NCBI RefSeq assembly: GCF_037975245.1
Contig: NC_092577.1
Span: 9,771,013-9,835,012 of the forward strand
Source of the DNA: Apostichopus japonicus
Lineage: Eukaryota; Echinodermata; Holothuroidea; Aspidochirotida; Stichopodidae
DNA: 64,000 nt
Direction: 5' to 3'
Shown one piece after another: positions 50,587 to 63,507 of this stretch. Both the position numbers and the translations under genes were made by a program. The notes beneath the pieces are model-generated. The model ran no database searches and was not told the DNA's origin. It saw nothing but the letters and a program-made list of their open reading frames with translations. How positions within the stretch are numbered: position 1 is the stretch's first letter; every line of letters begins with the position of its first letter.

Positions 50587-51179
50587 ACCATGTTAACCAA
50601 CGGTTGTGGATGAGAGAGATTGGATTTTGTTAGGGTATAGTATCTGCCTGTATATATATTTGATACATTAAAGTGCTAATATGTTTGACAAAGACACAGT
50701 CAACCCATACCATTCCCATGCTTCAAGTGAGAATCTGAAATATTCCTTAACAAAACTACCATGTATCATAGGATAGGATAGCAATCATCTTTCATTTGTT
50801 AACTCAGTAATCAAGGTTATGGAACACAGTTTTAGTATATGATACAAGTCATGTCATGTTGCAAATTATGCCCTCACCGAAGTCAATCAGGAAACATTGT
50901 TTGGGTGACCTCTAGACAGAGTCCGGTATATATGTGTGTGCATATATAAATTTATATATATTAATATATGTTGAGACTAGTTGAGACTAGTGGAACACTA
51001 GTAGTTGTTACTCAGAGTTTCAAGCGTTGAGCGATCATCAAACAACTGTTAGCTTCAAGTTATACTCCTGTAATATATAGACTCACCGTCGGGATTACGG
51101 GGGATTATAGGATTATCGGTGTATCCATCTGTATCAATATCTATATCTATACATATACACATACATATATACATCAAAG

Positions 51180-51453
51180 TTCTGAATCTGAGTGCTAAGG
51201 TTGTGGGGAGATGTCCAAGTAAGCAATGAACAAAGTTAATTCAGAAGTTACTGATTTAAACCATTGGACAGGATACACATGTATGCTACACAAAAATGCT
51301 TCTAGAACTTTGGCTGGCAAAATGAGGAGGGACAATCAGTGACCAAATCTCTGAGGGCATACATTGCTAGACAGATTTAACTGATAGTCTAGACACGTCA
51401 GAGCGAGAGTGCTGAGGTAATGGGGAAACAGGTAAGTAATGCAGTAAAGTCAA
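51180..51453 (+). mobile_element. Palindromic MITE family, two diverged copies
   Basis: Block 1 (51190-51241): GTGCTAAGGTTGTGGGGAGA, then AAGTAAGCAATGAACAAAG. Block 2 (51305-51453): TTTGGCTGGCAAAATGAGGA, TCTAGACACGTCAGAGCGAG, GGGGAAACAGGTAAG. Both follow the family order but with many differences. Confidence 0.5.
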
Positions 51454-52534
51454 TTCAAAATGTTGTACTAAAATGGCAAAACAACGTGAGAAGAGAATTT
51501 TGGCTTTTGTGGCACTAATGCAGCGCCTTTAAAAATAGCAAAAACTATATCCAGGTTTCAACATGTTCAAACCTAATAGGCCTATACGTGTGATTTATAA
51601 TGATTTCAAAGTTATCTTGTCTGTAGATACAGCAGGTAAAGGTTGTGACTAATTTAGCAGGGACTAATTTAGCCTACAGATTCTTCTGTTCAAAGCAGTA
51701 TCGAAGGGCTCTCAGTTTTTTGTCAATTTCATAAACTGTACCGTGGTTCCTATGTACAACAACCATTGTTGCACAAGTTTGTATCTATTTTGCCCATCTT
51801 CTTGCACCTAGCACAATTTGCAATACATACACCGGATAAATTATACCCTGAACTGTATTCGACACCCACATCTCCTGGTACAACCCAATTAGTGCTCAAT
51901 ATATATGCACCAGTTTGTTAGAACATCTGTCACATACATGTGTGTATTGTGTAGCCTTAATAAAATCGTATGATACAGTATGTACAGTACCCTCTGAAAT
52001 TTAGCCATCCCAGCAGTCCCAACACCGTTCAGTGTGCTGGTAAATAGCAGCATATGACCCTACCAGCTTTGCAGGCTAAAAATAGACTGTATATATTCCT
52101 CACAATTTATTTTCTTACACAGCCAGTCAGTGTTTGTGTGTGTGTGTGTGCGCGTCGTGGTGGTAGTACAGTAGTAGTAGTAGTAGCTGGTTATAGACTC
52201 CACATTACATTACCAGTTTGATATCTGTATCGCACTACTCACAAATCCTGGCACCTGTTTATGTTTCATGTGAATTGCAACGGGCCGGCGGAGTGCGTGC
52301 CTTGTGGCTGTCAAATTCTCTCTGTGAGAGTTTGATACCATAGTAAATCATGTATGTATAGATATATAGATATACTGTATGCATACCTACATGTGAACTT
52401 TATACTTGAACAATTTATAATTCCCAGGGTCTCTCCTGCAGTAAGTACATCCAGCAGTCGAGTGACAATGTTTACTCCACTACTATTCCAGTCAGGAGAC
52501 TACAATGTATGTCATAAAACTTACTGGTTTAGAT

Positions 52535-52673
52535 ATTTACGAGTGACGAGCTTACCTGTCTCCTCACAACCGTTGAGGGTGCACAGTGCTAAAAGATTAC
52601 CAGGGCATACTAGACACGGTAGAATGAGGTGCTAAGGTTGTGAGGAGACAGGTAAGCGAGGAGCGAAGTAAAT
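52535..52673. mobile_element. Palindromic MITE family, compact complete copy (139 bp)
   Basis: Ends are ATTTAC (52535-52540) and GTAAAT (52668-52673). The arms CTTACCTGTCTCCTCACAAC(C) at 52551-52571 and its exact reverse complement at 52636-52656 form a 21-bp perfect inverted repeat. The interior holds GTGCACAGTGCTAAAAGATT and TAGACACGGTAGAATGAGG. This is the best guide to the family's termini. Confidence 0.82.
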
Positions 52674-53918
52674 ACTACACAGCAGTACGCAGCAGTACAC
52701 TGCAGTACACTGCAATGGGCAGTACCCTCCTATACACTGTAACTTGCACCATATACTGATCAAACCGTCTAAAGTAATATCAAAAAGTCGTTTGGATGAA
52801 TCCTACATTTAAAACAAAGATTCAAAGAAACAATTCATTAATCATGTTTTGTTACCATTTCTGAAGTTGGCTTCCAAAAATAGATAAAATACTGAAATGG
52901 AACAGTTATGTACAAATTAAGCAGCTACAAACAGTTCTATGTATATCACTGCATTTGTTTAGCAGTTTCTCCACTTTGCATAGCATCTTGCTATGCTACA
53001 CCAGAAAATTATTCCCCCATGAGGTCTAGTTGGTTATAATCAGGCTTTCAGCAAGTTCATGCTCAAACTCTAGCATAAAAGCTGGGCTATCTAGCATCTA
53101 GATCGATCTAAAACAACTGTGGGGTGCTCTCAAATTGGCCTAACGTGCGTAATCTCTACTGTTTCACCGACCTCCGACTCGACTTAACAGGTTCTTCTGA
53201 AAGTTCTGACAAGCTTGCGAATACGCCGTGTGAACTTACTGTACATACAGGTGCCCTTGGGTGATTGAACAAAGGTTTTCCCAGTTTGTGCAGATTGGTT
53301 GAACGGACAAAAAAAAAACTTAAGGAAAGACAAGTAATAGGTGCTTAATTTAAACAGATTACAGTAGTCTAACTCAAAAGAGTACGTTTCAGAAAATTCT
53401 CTTCTTTCATAATTACAAACTAAATTGTACACTGGTGATCAAACCCCATGGTACTGTTGTGATTGGCACTGGACAGGACTGATATGACAAGTGCCCTCTG
53501 TTGATCTTGGATACACCTGGAGAGCCCCCCTACCCCCCCCCGCCCTCCTTTCCTGGTCCTCATCCTCATGGATTTGTGCTTGAACTGGGGGGTCACTCAA
53601 ATCCAGTTCACTCACAACATGATATGGAGAGAGAGAGAGCGTAATGTTTAATGAGTCAGGAAGCAAATTAACATTAACTCGATCTACAGATTGCGCGAAA
53701 TAACAAACCCTCAAGATAGAAAGAGAATCGACAGGTTACGGTCATCTAGTCATTTCCTTCCCAAGTTTCAAATTTCCTCACTTTTAAAAAGTGAAAAAAT
53801 TTACGCCCTTTCCTGGTGTTCCCTGTAGTATAAATCGTTTCCTTGAAAGATCGTATTGCGTGCAAATACGACTACAGCACGGTATGCATACTGACATGAT
53901 ACAAATCATGATATATGA

Positions 53919-54151
53919 GGATCCTAGACAACCGTCCAGATCGAATTACGTAGATCAATAAATCGAAACATGAAACAAAAATGAACTATGCTGACACTTT
54001 GGGTCAGTAGAATGAGAAGGAAGGGCATTGACCGGAGGGGTGATGTCATAGAGGGCGCACAGCGTTAAAAGGTTACCAGTTCATTTCTAGACACGGTAGA
54101 ACGAGAGTGCTACGGTTGAGGGGAGACAGGTAAGCGAGGAGCGAAGTTAAT
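53919..54151 (+). mobile_element. Palindromic MITE family, long direct copy 2
   Basis: A 233-bp match to 47141-47365 in the same orientation, with shared GTAGAATGAGAAGGAAGGGC, AGGGCGCACAGCGTTAAAAG and GAGGGGAGACAGGTAAGCGA blocks and small indels. Ends GAAGTTAAT. Confidence 0.75.
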
Positions 54152-55164
54152 TTGACTGTTTTCATTTCATGACAATATATTAATAATAATATATATTATA
54201 CCCAAAGTGTTTAGAACCTTGGCTTTTTACTCAAATTTTTGACCAGCTGGGATCTTACGGGACCTACGGTAACCAGTTCACTCAGACAAGTTAGACAGAG
54301 ATTGCTGAGGAACAAAGTCAATACGGCCATACTTGGTCCCTCAACTTTGCAACATATGTAACATATAACATAAAAATTCAATTTTAGGGAGTATATATGT
54401 ATATGTACAGTATTAAAAAAAAACACAAAAAATATAAAGATAAAAAAACTCATTAGCCCGATGCACCTCTTTAATATCAACAACTTACCAGGTTTACCTC
54501 GAGCATTGTTTAACTAGTCACGTAGTTCAGATCGAAGCCAATAATTCTAGTCTACTCGCTAATTTCACCTCACAATTTTGGGATTTATTTTGACAAAACT
54601 CCACCCAAAACTTTTTGTCCATGAATATCTTGTTATATTTTTTATCTTTGCTTTCTTCTTGGTTCTCTTTGAAAAACACCGCTGTGTGTATTTTTTTGTC
54701 AAAATCTCAAAGTCTACCTTTCCTGGCACAGTAAACTGATCAACACAACACCTTTCAACTATCCAGTATTTAATCCCACCCACCAAACAACAGTTACACA
54801 TATTTTTGGACTTTGTCATCAGTAGTAGTACCATTGTCCACATACACTGCACACAAAGCTCTTTCCTCTTTTTTTTCCTTTTTTTCTTTTACGCTTATGT
54901 TTCTTCGCCCCCCCCCCAATATTTTTTTTGTATTCCTTTTTCATTAAGAATAGTAATGCAAGCAAACAGACAGACAAATGTGTATGCTTCAGTGAGTATT
55001 AAGCCTTGACATCATGCCTACAGTAGCCGGTATTACTGTACACAGAAGCTGTGGTAAGGAAAGCCTGCAACAGTGGATTGTTCCACTCTGCAATAGGGGG
55101 ATGATAAAACAGGATGATTCTTTAAGTGTTGGGTATGTCTACAGTGCTATACACACACATGCAA

Positions 55165-55193
55165 ATATATATATATATATATATATATCTATA

Positions 55194-55236
<43 letters not shown>

Positions 55237-55285
55237 ATATATATATATATATATGTATATATATAAATATATATATATATATATA
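55165..55285. repeat. (TA)n microsatellite
   Basis: About 120 nt of TA repeats with rare C, G or AA interruptions. Ile/Tyr frames here are artefacts. Confidence 0.95.
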
Positions 55286-56389
55286 GAAACCATGTACTCA
55301 ATGTCAATGACATGATTAGGGATATTCCCCAAGGAAGAAGATTCACTTTGACACAAACCTTGTTGAAGCACCTCTTGACACTAGTCATCCCCGATTGGCT
55401 TATTTTGGCAAGAGAACCTTTTTGCATTTTTCCCCTTGAAATGGATCAGTGGATAACCCTGCGTCATTTAAAATGATTCTTCAAAACACGTTTTTGCAAT
55501 GCAGTTTTTTTTAATACTTTCTGTAAAACTGTATTGTACTAACTAAACAGGGATATCTTTTTTCTGGTCGTCACTAAAAACATAAATTTATTTCATTTGA
55601 ATCGGTTTGGATTTGGCAGACCAACCCTCCCAATGTACTGTACTCTGCACTCTTCTAGGGTTCATCCAAGAACAACATCATACAAACTATTACAAAGTAT
55701 CCTGTATGGCTGACTTATGAATTTAGTTAATAACTACTTCTGAGCATAATAAGGCTGCACCGTATCGCCTAAGGTAGAAGCCATTAGGTTTTTAATTTTT
55801 TGAAATACGAGACCAGTTTAACCATGATAACCTTAATTTGCACTATTTTGCAAATATTTCCCATAACTTGCACTATCTGGAAAAAAACACTAGAGTATTA
55901 GAGAGATGAGCAACAGGCATTCAAGTACATGCTTTGTGTAAAAATACTTTCACTGGTTTAATATAGTTAACCAGATGAGCTATTTATAGTTAACAATGTC
56001 CGACCTTTTGAAAAAGTTCGCCACATTGGGGGAGGGGGGAGGGGGGTTACAGTAGCTTTCATTGTTGTGCTCAGACTAGGTCTGCACATCTCGAATCGAG
56101 AGAGACAGCCTGATTCTCAAACAATGAAAGCATCATTGATTTGTTGAAGTGACAAAATTTGGGGACGGTCCCTTTTGATCTGATTGATGTTTATATGTGC
56201 ATCACGGTTGCATGAGCCGTGCATTAACTGACCGCATGGATTATTCCGGATTTGAAGATATTCATCCACCGAACAAAATGAAAACAAGTACGCTTCTAAC
56301 GTCATGTATGGTTTGATTTAAAGTACGACATCCAACACCAAGTTCATTTTTGATAAGTACTGTATTATTGGTTTACACTGTTATGAAAC

Positions 56390-56730
56390 ACTGCTATGAT
56401 AAGGGTGCTTTTAATTTGTGAGAAAATGACCTTTAAATCATCTGAGGGTCATCAATTAAAGTGGCTGGGCTACTTAGTCTAAAGCACACCGTAAGGTCAA
56501 TTCCTCAGATTCAAACAATAGGAAAGCTGTGTCACACCTTATATGGCTTCGGATGACATCTTTACATTGTTTTATTACATAATGGTGTTGGAAGTTCATC
56601 CAAGTACATTGTATTGTTATATTAATTTTAATTTAAGGGACATATTTTATTGGAGATATTAAGGATCTACAAAGCAGTGGATTTAACATTAACTTTTAGA
56701 CAAGCACTGAGGAACCGAGGTCATCATCAA
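56390..56730 (+). repeat. Diverged interspersed repeat, copy B
   Basis: Partner of 15900-16260. It shares TCAATTAAAGTGGCTGG (56452-56468), CAATAGGAAA (56516) and GCACTGAGGA (56705) in the same order. No coding frame. The class is unknown. Confidence 0.5.
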
Positions 56731-58616
56731 CTTTAAAGTCTTAAAGAAGCATTAAAGAGATTTAGCATTCATGTTAAAGGTGAATACCATGAAAATAGGA
56801 GAACAGCTGTACATATATAATACCGTAGAACCATTACTAGAGCTCAAATATTTCTTGGACTTTAACATATCCAGAGTAATATTCTGACTAAAGCCATCCT
56901 TTGTGTTCAGTTATAAATATGGGCATGGTGAAACTTTTCGCACATAATTATCTAGAGCTGACAATATTTTTTTATTTTGGGGGGAATTTTAAAACACGTA
57001 ACTGTCTGATGTAATCCTCAACACGTATCCTCTTCCGGGCGTACTCAAAAACACAGAAATTTAATCATCATAAGTTATGCGTCCATCTGTATACATGTAC
57101 AACGAAGCACCGATACCACATGTTTAACTGAATTTCTACAAGGCCTGGTATTAAAGTACACACCGATTCATACCAGCGAAAAACTACGGCCAGGGCTGGG
57201 TAGACAGTCTAGTTTTCCCTTAAACCGTACAACAGGAATCAGTAACACTGTTTGAGGCTACAGTATGTACTGTACTGGCAGCCTTCATATGTACAATGAT
57301 GACAAAAAAAAAACACCCTGAAATTTCAAAAGTGACAACACTCCATCTAGTAATAATACATGATTGTACAGTATGTACAGCAGCTTGTGAAAAGGAAACA
57401 TTTTGTCTACATGGTGCACAAGATGTAGGTGCACAAACTTCTTTTTTGAGGGGATGCGTCGAGACATCAACTGCTATGTCAGCTGTAAAGTATGAGCAGG
57501 GGCTTACATAGTCTTGTTAAGACCCTAGTAAGAACAGCCTACTGTAGTGAACCTTTTTTTCACAAAGCTTTTTCCCGTATCTATTTGCTGTACTGTCCAG
57601 ATAACGCCCGTGGCAACGCTTGCGATTGAGACTAGGGTCTTGCACATTTCTCCAAAGCTACAGTATTTTATGTTTTAATTTGATTTTGGAAAATTTGCTT
57701 CGGAAAAGTGCAAGAAGCCATTCAGGTTTGCCAATTGGGCCCACTTGCCCCAAAAAGGTTTATATTCAAGTCCTCCCTCCCGCAGTGAACAATCACTTGG
57801 CCTTAGATTGGTTTGGACACTGAGAGATGGTCATTAATTGCTGTGGAAGAAACATGATCTCACATGACACACAACTTTGTAATATTAATATGAATAAAGA
57901 TTTTGTGGTTTGCATAAGTTCATGCACCTCTTTGGAGAAATGTCCAAGACGTTTGTGTCAGACAGATCCTCGGGCATGTAAAATACAGTGGGCAAGCACA
58001 TTTGTGGTACACAGGCAGAAGCGGACTCTGAGGTACTGTATGTACAGTTGCATGCGAGAAAAAGAGTATTACAAACTTGGCATTACAAAATTAAAAACCT
58101 GGCCAAGACTAGGGCTTAGCCTTACACTGTAATAGTTGCATTCATGTGCATGGTGAAGGATATGAATGTACTACTGTATACTGTACAAAATAAGCCACCT
58201 CCCAGAGAAAAACATCCCAAATATCAAAAACAAAATATCAGCATATTTCAAAACGATATGACACCCAAAAGCTTTAGAAGCTGACATGAAAAATCAAGTT
58301 CCACTCCGTTGGTTCATTTTGAAGGTCTGAAATTTAAAACGTGAATTACGGCAGAATTTTAATTCAAATATATCTATCTACTTTAGATGTCATAGTCTGC
58401 TTAGAAAAGAAAAAGAGACAAAATTTTGAGTGCTTGTTATATAGTGTTTTCTGTAATTATTGAGGTTTCCCCTTAAGGGAAAAAAAAACAATAAATCTTT
58501 GGAATGCCCCTCTAAGGCTATATATTTGACGATAGTTTCTGCTCCTCGGGGTTATAGCCTTAGCCTGCTCATTAAAGTTAATTTATTGCTTTTAATAAAT
58601 TGTAATGTGGTTTAGC

Positions 58617-58812
58617 CAGCTACCATGACAGCTACCGTGAAGTTACGGTACTGACAGCTACCATGAAGTTACGGTATTGACAGCTACCGTGAGTAACGGC
58701 ATTGACAGCTATCGTGAGGTTACGGTATAGACAGCTACCATGAAGTCACGGTACGGACAGCTACTTTGAAGTTAGGTATTGACAGCTACGGTGAAGTTAC
58801 GGTACCTGTAGA
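58617..58812. repeat. 26-bp tandem repeat with internal hairpin, about 7.5 copies
   Basis: GACAGCTAC recurs at 58627, 58653, 58679, 58704, 58730, 58756 and 58781. Each unit holds TACCGTGAAGTTACGGTA or a variant, whose ends (TACCGT / ACGGTA) are complementary, so each unit can fold into a small hairpin. Some paired positions change together (CCGTGA / TCACGG), others do not. Confidence 0.9.
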
Positions 58813-61800
58813 CCTTGTTTAACTTTGTAACCAATTTTGTTCCCTGTTCAATACAATATTTATATTGTTCGGTACTTAATACTTTCAATCAAATCATGTA
58901 CAAGACTGAATCAATCAGAATAATACTTTCGAAAAGGCAATGAAATCATCAGCTAGAGCAAACTGGTTTCAAACTAACCTACAGCTGGAACACAAGTCCT
59001 GTTTCCTACCAACTTGGACATTTTAATCCATCTAACTTGGACATTTTAATCCATATGGCCTCAAGTTGTAATAGTGACGTCCCTATTAACCATTTTTGGT
59101 TATACAGTAAGTAAAATTTACCTATAAGTATATATTCCACTCCTCCCGTAAATTTGTAGAAGGTAAGTGCTTAGAAAATTATTATTTTTTATTTACTTTT
59201 TTATTTCTAATGTAGTAGTTTCTAAACAACTCTGTTATATATCAAAGCTACAAACAACAATGACACATATACACACACACAATTTACACAAACAAAGAAA
59301 TTTCCCTAAATATAGGTAGACCCAGGTACTCGCAAAACCAAATTGTGTGTCAATTGTATCAGGTCATTTTCTGACAATATTTCACAAAAGAAACCGCAAC
59401 ACAGACACTCCAAAGAAAAAAATCTAGTGACTTGATCTGTGAAATTGTGTAATTGTGAAATTGTGGAATGTAAAAAAAAAAAAAAAAATCTGTTTTATAA
59501 AAAGATCTAGAGTCTACCATACAAGTCCCACTGGAGGTCAGATGAAATCGTGCCAAATTCAACCACCCATACATACTTTATTTTATACTCACAAATGAAA
59601 CAATATACTTTATACATTGAATAAGGAAGATGTACTTCAAGTTTGGCTTCCAGGGCAATATTTTCTTTCATTTTTTTTTTTTAATTCAAATACTTATATT
59701 GATTTCCGAATTCAGAAAGCAGGCTACCATCAGCTGGTAAAGTCATTTTAAAACCAACCGTCTCTATGAGAGGAATAAACCATTTGACCAGGCTACAGTT
59801 ATAGCCATTGAGGCAATGTCGTAAACCATGACTACAGTATTACTGCAGACCTAACAGAACAGTACATCCAAACCAAATACTACTGTGAATCATGAGTCCA
59901 TGGCCTTGGATAAAATACTGACTTTCGTTCTCAGCAAATTTGCAGTTCAGTCAAGCTAAGTTTATTCAAATTATGTAAAATTTTAAAATTTCATAACGAA
60001 ATGTCACCGAAACATTCAGATATATATATAATATGTTGTACAATACATATGTTTTTTCACTGGTCTTCCAATGCTTTTCATGTAGTACTGACTACTGTAT
60101 CAAGAATTTGAATACTGTACATCAAGTGAAAGATATTGTATCAACTTAGTACAGTATGAGTGTATAAGATAATTTTTGTTTTTAAAAGTACTAATCGACA
60201 TCCAACACATTTTAACCAGCTGCCTAAAGGAGGGACACACACTGCCAGCAAAATGCAAGGGGACGGTGTTTATCTTCGTGGGTGGAATATCTTCCTGTCC
60301 ATCCTGTGTTTTTTTACCTCGGAGACTATCTAGAAACAAATTCTGCAAATTTTTTGTTTCTCTAGCGGCCATGCCACCTTAAGGAAGAAGAACTTGTTGG
60401 TTCCTTTACTTAAGATTGCTATATGAATTTTCTAGTCATAACATGTCTTAGCAACAGCACCAAGTGGTTGTTTACTTCAAGATTTTTCAAAAATTGTAAC
60501 TTGTTTTCTCTAGACCTGCTATTTTCAGTCAAACTCAGACTAACTGTATACTTCTGTAAAGTATTTTTTGATACATTTTTTATCAAGACTACAGACTAGT
60601 ACCTTTTATATTTAGTCTCACCGGCAACAAGCAGAGGAGCAGTTGGTCTACAGTACAAAAAGACAACTTTGCTTTGTTGTAACTCTCTCTTAAATTCCAA
60701 AAGCTGGCCAGTGAGCCGAATCCAGCCCACAAAAGGACTTAAATCTGGGCCTGCAAGATAAAGCTTGGACCGCTTCAATACCTGAGCCTTTAATTAGAAT
60801 GATTCTACAAGCCTGATATACTGCATGATTTATAAAGCTGAGATTTAGTTCAGATATAGAGTTAGAGGGCTTGATGTTGCGATTGCTAGCATGATCTCCT
60901 CCAGAGGCTACTGAACATGAAAACAAAACTTAGAACACATGAAGAGACACAGATGGACAGATAGTTTAACTGGACAAACTGTCAGTCTGTCTGTCCATTT
61001 GTGTATCTTAAAGAGTGTGAAGACTCGCGCAAAAAGAAACGTCTAATCCCGGTAATCTGACCTAGTTTCGAATGTGGTGTAACAGAAGTGCTAGACACCA
61101 CCATCGATCCCAGAAAATACGCACACAGCTTGCTACCTTCGGTAATTAGACACTAGTGTACAGTCAGTACATACTGTACTGTACAGCTGCGGTCAATACC
61201 CACAGCACAGTGTACAAACGATACAGCGACGGACATCTCAGGTCCAGCTAAAGATAACTAGGTATCACATTTGCATATTTTAGCATTTTGTTGCATTTTG
61301 TAGCGACAAGCATAAAACTTCACTTGCAAGCAACGGAAAGTAAACTAGTTAGAGCGCGGCACACGGTTTGGGGCGAGTCTTTAATGCCTTTATTGTGTGT
61401 TGCAATAGATAAGCAGCTTGATAATTTAGCTTTTCTCTCTCTCTCTATCCAGCTAGAACATTAAAACCAGTCAGATGATGATGCAAATTTATGAAATCAA
61501 GGATATATCTCAAGGATAACATTCCATGGATGAAGGGAGGTCATTTTCCTAGGTAATTTGCAGGACTCCTCGTTCGAACGAGTCAAGCATATATACTCTA
61601 CTGCGAAACACAAATTGAACAGAGGCAGGCCATTCTCTAAGAGCTGTTAATTCCTAGGTTTGATGTCTGTTTGCATCCTCAGTTGGATTTTAGTCCCCAA
61701 TGTTGGGGAAGTTTTTGTGGCTTCGAGTGTTTTGTACCAGTTACATCTACTAATATATTTCCATCATCCTGGTGAAATCCAATCAAATCACATATGTAGT

Positions 61801-61887
61801 TAACGGACAGCTAAGTAACCCACAGAGGATCACCATTCTTACCTTTATCCAGCACTGAATGAACATTTGTGATCATCTGCGACATCA

Positions 61888-61983
61888 GAGGTTTCCCTAC
61901 ATACCAACATATATGCATTAGACGTTTCCCTACATTAGACGTTTCCCTACATACCAACATATATATGCATTAGACGTTTTCTT
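61888..61983. repeat. Short direct repeat, 2-3 copies
   Basis: GTTTCCCTACATACCAACAT followed by ATATGCATTAGAC occurs twice (61891 and 61941), with a short extra GTTTCCCTACATTAGAC copy between. Nothing else is recognised around it. Confidence 0.8.
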
Positions 61984-63417
61984 CACACCCTTTAAACGGA
62001 GCTACTGAATGTGTGGACATGGACGGTCTTCTGGAAACATGCTGACTGACTGATGCAGGCTACAGATGCAGGCTACAGATGTCTTCCAAATATCTATCTG
62101 TTATGGCCACAATGCGCCTTATAGTTCAGTACCAAAGAACAATCACGAGGCAATTGGCTGCACCACCAATATACAACGTAACAGAAACTGCTTTGAAAGA
62201 GAACCTTAATTGTTTCTCTGAGTGGTACTTATCTAGCCAATGGCATGACAATTGAAAATGATGGAGAAGCCTCACTTTGTCGGAAATTGTCGCTAAAACT
62301 AGCGATTTATGGAAAATTCAAATTGGATTTTTTTTTTTTTAGAGAATTTAACGTTCTTTCCAGGCAAGGAAATTATGTCAACTGGAGTATTGTACTGAAC
62401 TATGAAATTTGGAATAATAATGGAGTCAGGCTAAATCATGTAAGCTTACTGTCATAAGCAAAGCAGCTAAAATAAGGCACCAGGATGAGCCTGAGGACTT
62501 GAGAAGAGTCCAACCTCCCTACCTAGGAGTACGGATAAGGGGCCTACACCAGCCTAGGGAAGCTCATTTCTCTAATTATTATTGAAACATACTCTAAAAT
62601 TTATAAATGCATTACATCAGAGGTTAAACCAAACACATGCTTTTCTTTTATATATAATAATTTAGTCTTCAAAAATTAAATTTGGTTAAAGGCAGTACTC
62701 TTAACAACCCTATTGGTCTTGAAAAGCAAGAGCACTCCCAGATAAGGCAACCCTACCCTCCCACCCACCTACAACTCCGAAAAGAAACCACATCTCGGAC
62801 AAAAGTTTATAAAACATGGAACTTGCTAACATACCATTAGCCATTGCCAGAAGTTAAAACTAACTTAGATAGGCTAGGCCTAGGCGCCTCAACTTACACC
62901 TACTGTATACACTGTAAGCCCAAATGAACAACTATACAGCTGCAGATAAGCGATTTCAAAACCCCTCTAAAAATAATGGTAGTTACCAAGGTCTTTCAAT
63001 GGCTTTATTTCTAAACCTGCGGTAGATTTAGCCAAATGAGGTAATTTCTTTTTTAGCAAGATTACACCGATACGTAACGGTGAGCGATGCATGAAAAATG
63101 GAAAAATGCTTTGCGCTGTTTCTTATCATTGTACTGCCAGTTAAAAACGTTACCCGATAATGAGAAACATACCTCGCATTATTGTGCAAAAACGAAACGC
63201 TAAGAAGTAATCAAGGGATCGAAGCGCTGTAATGGTGAATAGCTAATGAGGAAACCCCACAAGGGAATCCCGAAGACAGTACAGGATTCCTTAGGATTCC
63301 CTGTAAACAAGTAACATTTCTCTCTATAATCTCATTAATTCAACTCTTAAACATTCTCGGCATTCCTAGGCCCAGAAGTGCTTTAAAAATTAGAATGATT
63401 CCTAATGTTGTACTTAC

Positions 63418-63457
63418 GTTTCAATGGCTTTGGATTCGACTGTTTTTGACGTGGCAT
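63418..63457 (-). CDS. First coding exon of the HIVEP-like gene (start codon)
   Basis: On the minus strand, ATG (63457-63455) opens a 40-nt frame encoding MPRQKQSNPKPLK plus one base, followed by a consensus donor GTAAGTAC. The start has G at -3 (GCCATG). The peptide matches the MPR-KQ--P--L pattern at the start of vertebrate HIVEP1, as I remember it. The leftover C plus CT from the big exon gives a Pro codon and keeps frame into QKPLHWKL. Right strand, right phase, a consensus donor and a family-specific N-terminus together make this convincing despite its small size. An acceptor-like TTGTTGCAG (minus 63537-63529) suggests a separate upstream non-coding exon, or this may be the first exon. 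Confidence 0.82.
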
Positions 63458-63497
63458 GGCTGACTCGAAACCACTGAAAAGCCCTCCGAGCGGAGCA

Positions 63498-63507
63498 GGG
63501 AAATCCC
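63498..63507. promoter_or_regulatory. kappaB-like site GGGAAATCCC in the 5' UTR region
   Basis: The 10-mer fits GGGRNNYYCC on both strands (minus strand GGGATTTCCC). It sits about 41 bp upstream of the HIVEP-like start codon. ZAS-domain proteins are known to bind kappaB-type sequences, so this is a candidate autoregulatory or Rel-responsive site. A single 10-mer match is weak evidence by itself. Confidence 0.4.

Larger units (their letters stand above)
32746..63417 (-). other. 30.7-kb intron of the HIVEP-like gene
   Basis: On the minus strand the donor is GTAAGTAC (63417-63410) and the acceptor is a pyrimidine-rich tract ending TTTACAG (32752-32746). The upstream exon ends one base into a codon and the downstream exon supplies the other two (C + CT), so the join keeps frame. 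Long coding frames are absent. The content is AT-rich DNA with microsatellites, satellites and many short mobile elements, listed separately. Extra non-coding or phase-neutral small exons inside cannot be excluded. Confidence 0.75.

Noticed and set aside
60945-61015. An inverted GATGGACAGA / TCTGTCTGTCC motif
   Set aside because: Pairing is imperfect and short, with no flanking duplication, so it does not support a transposon call.
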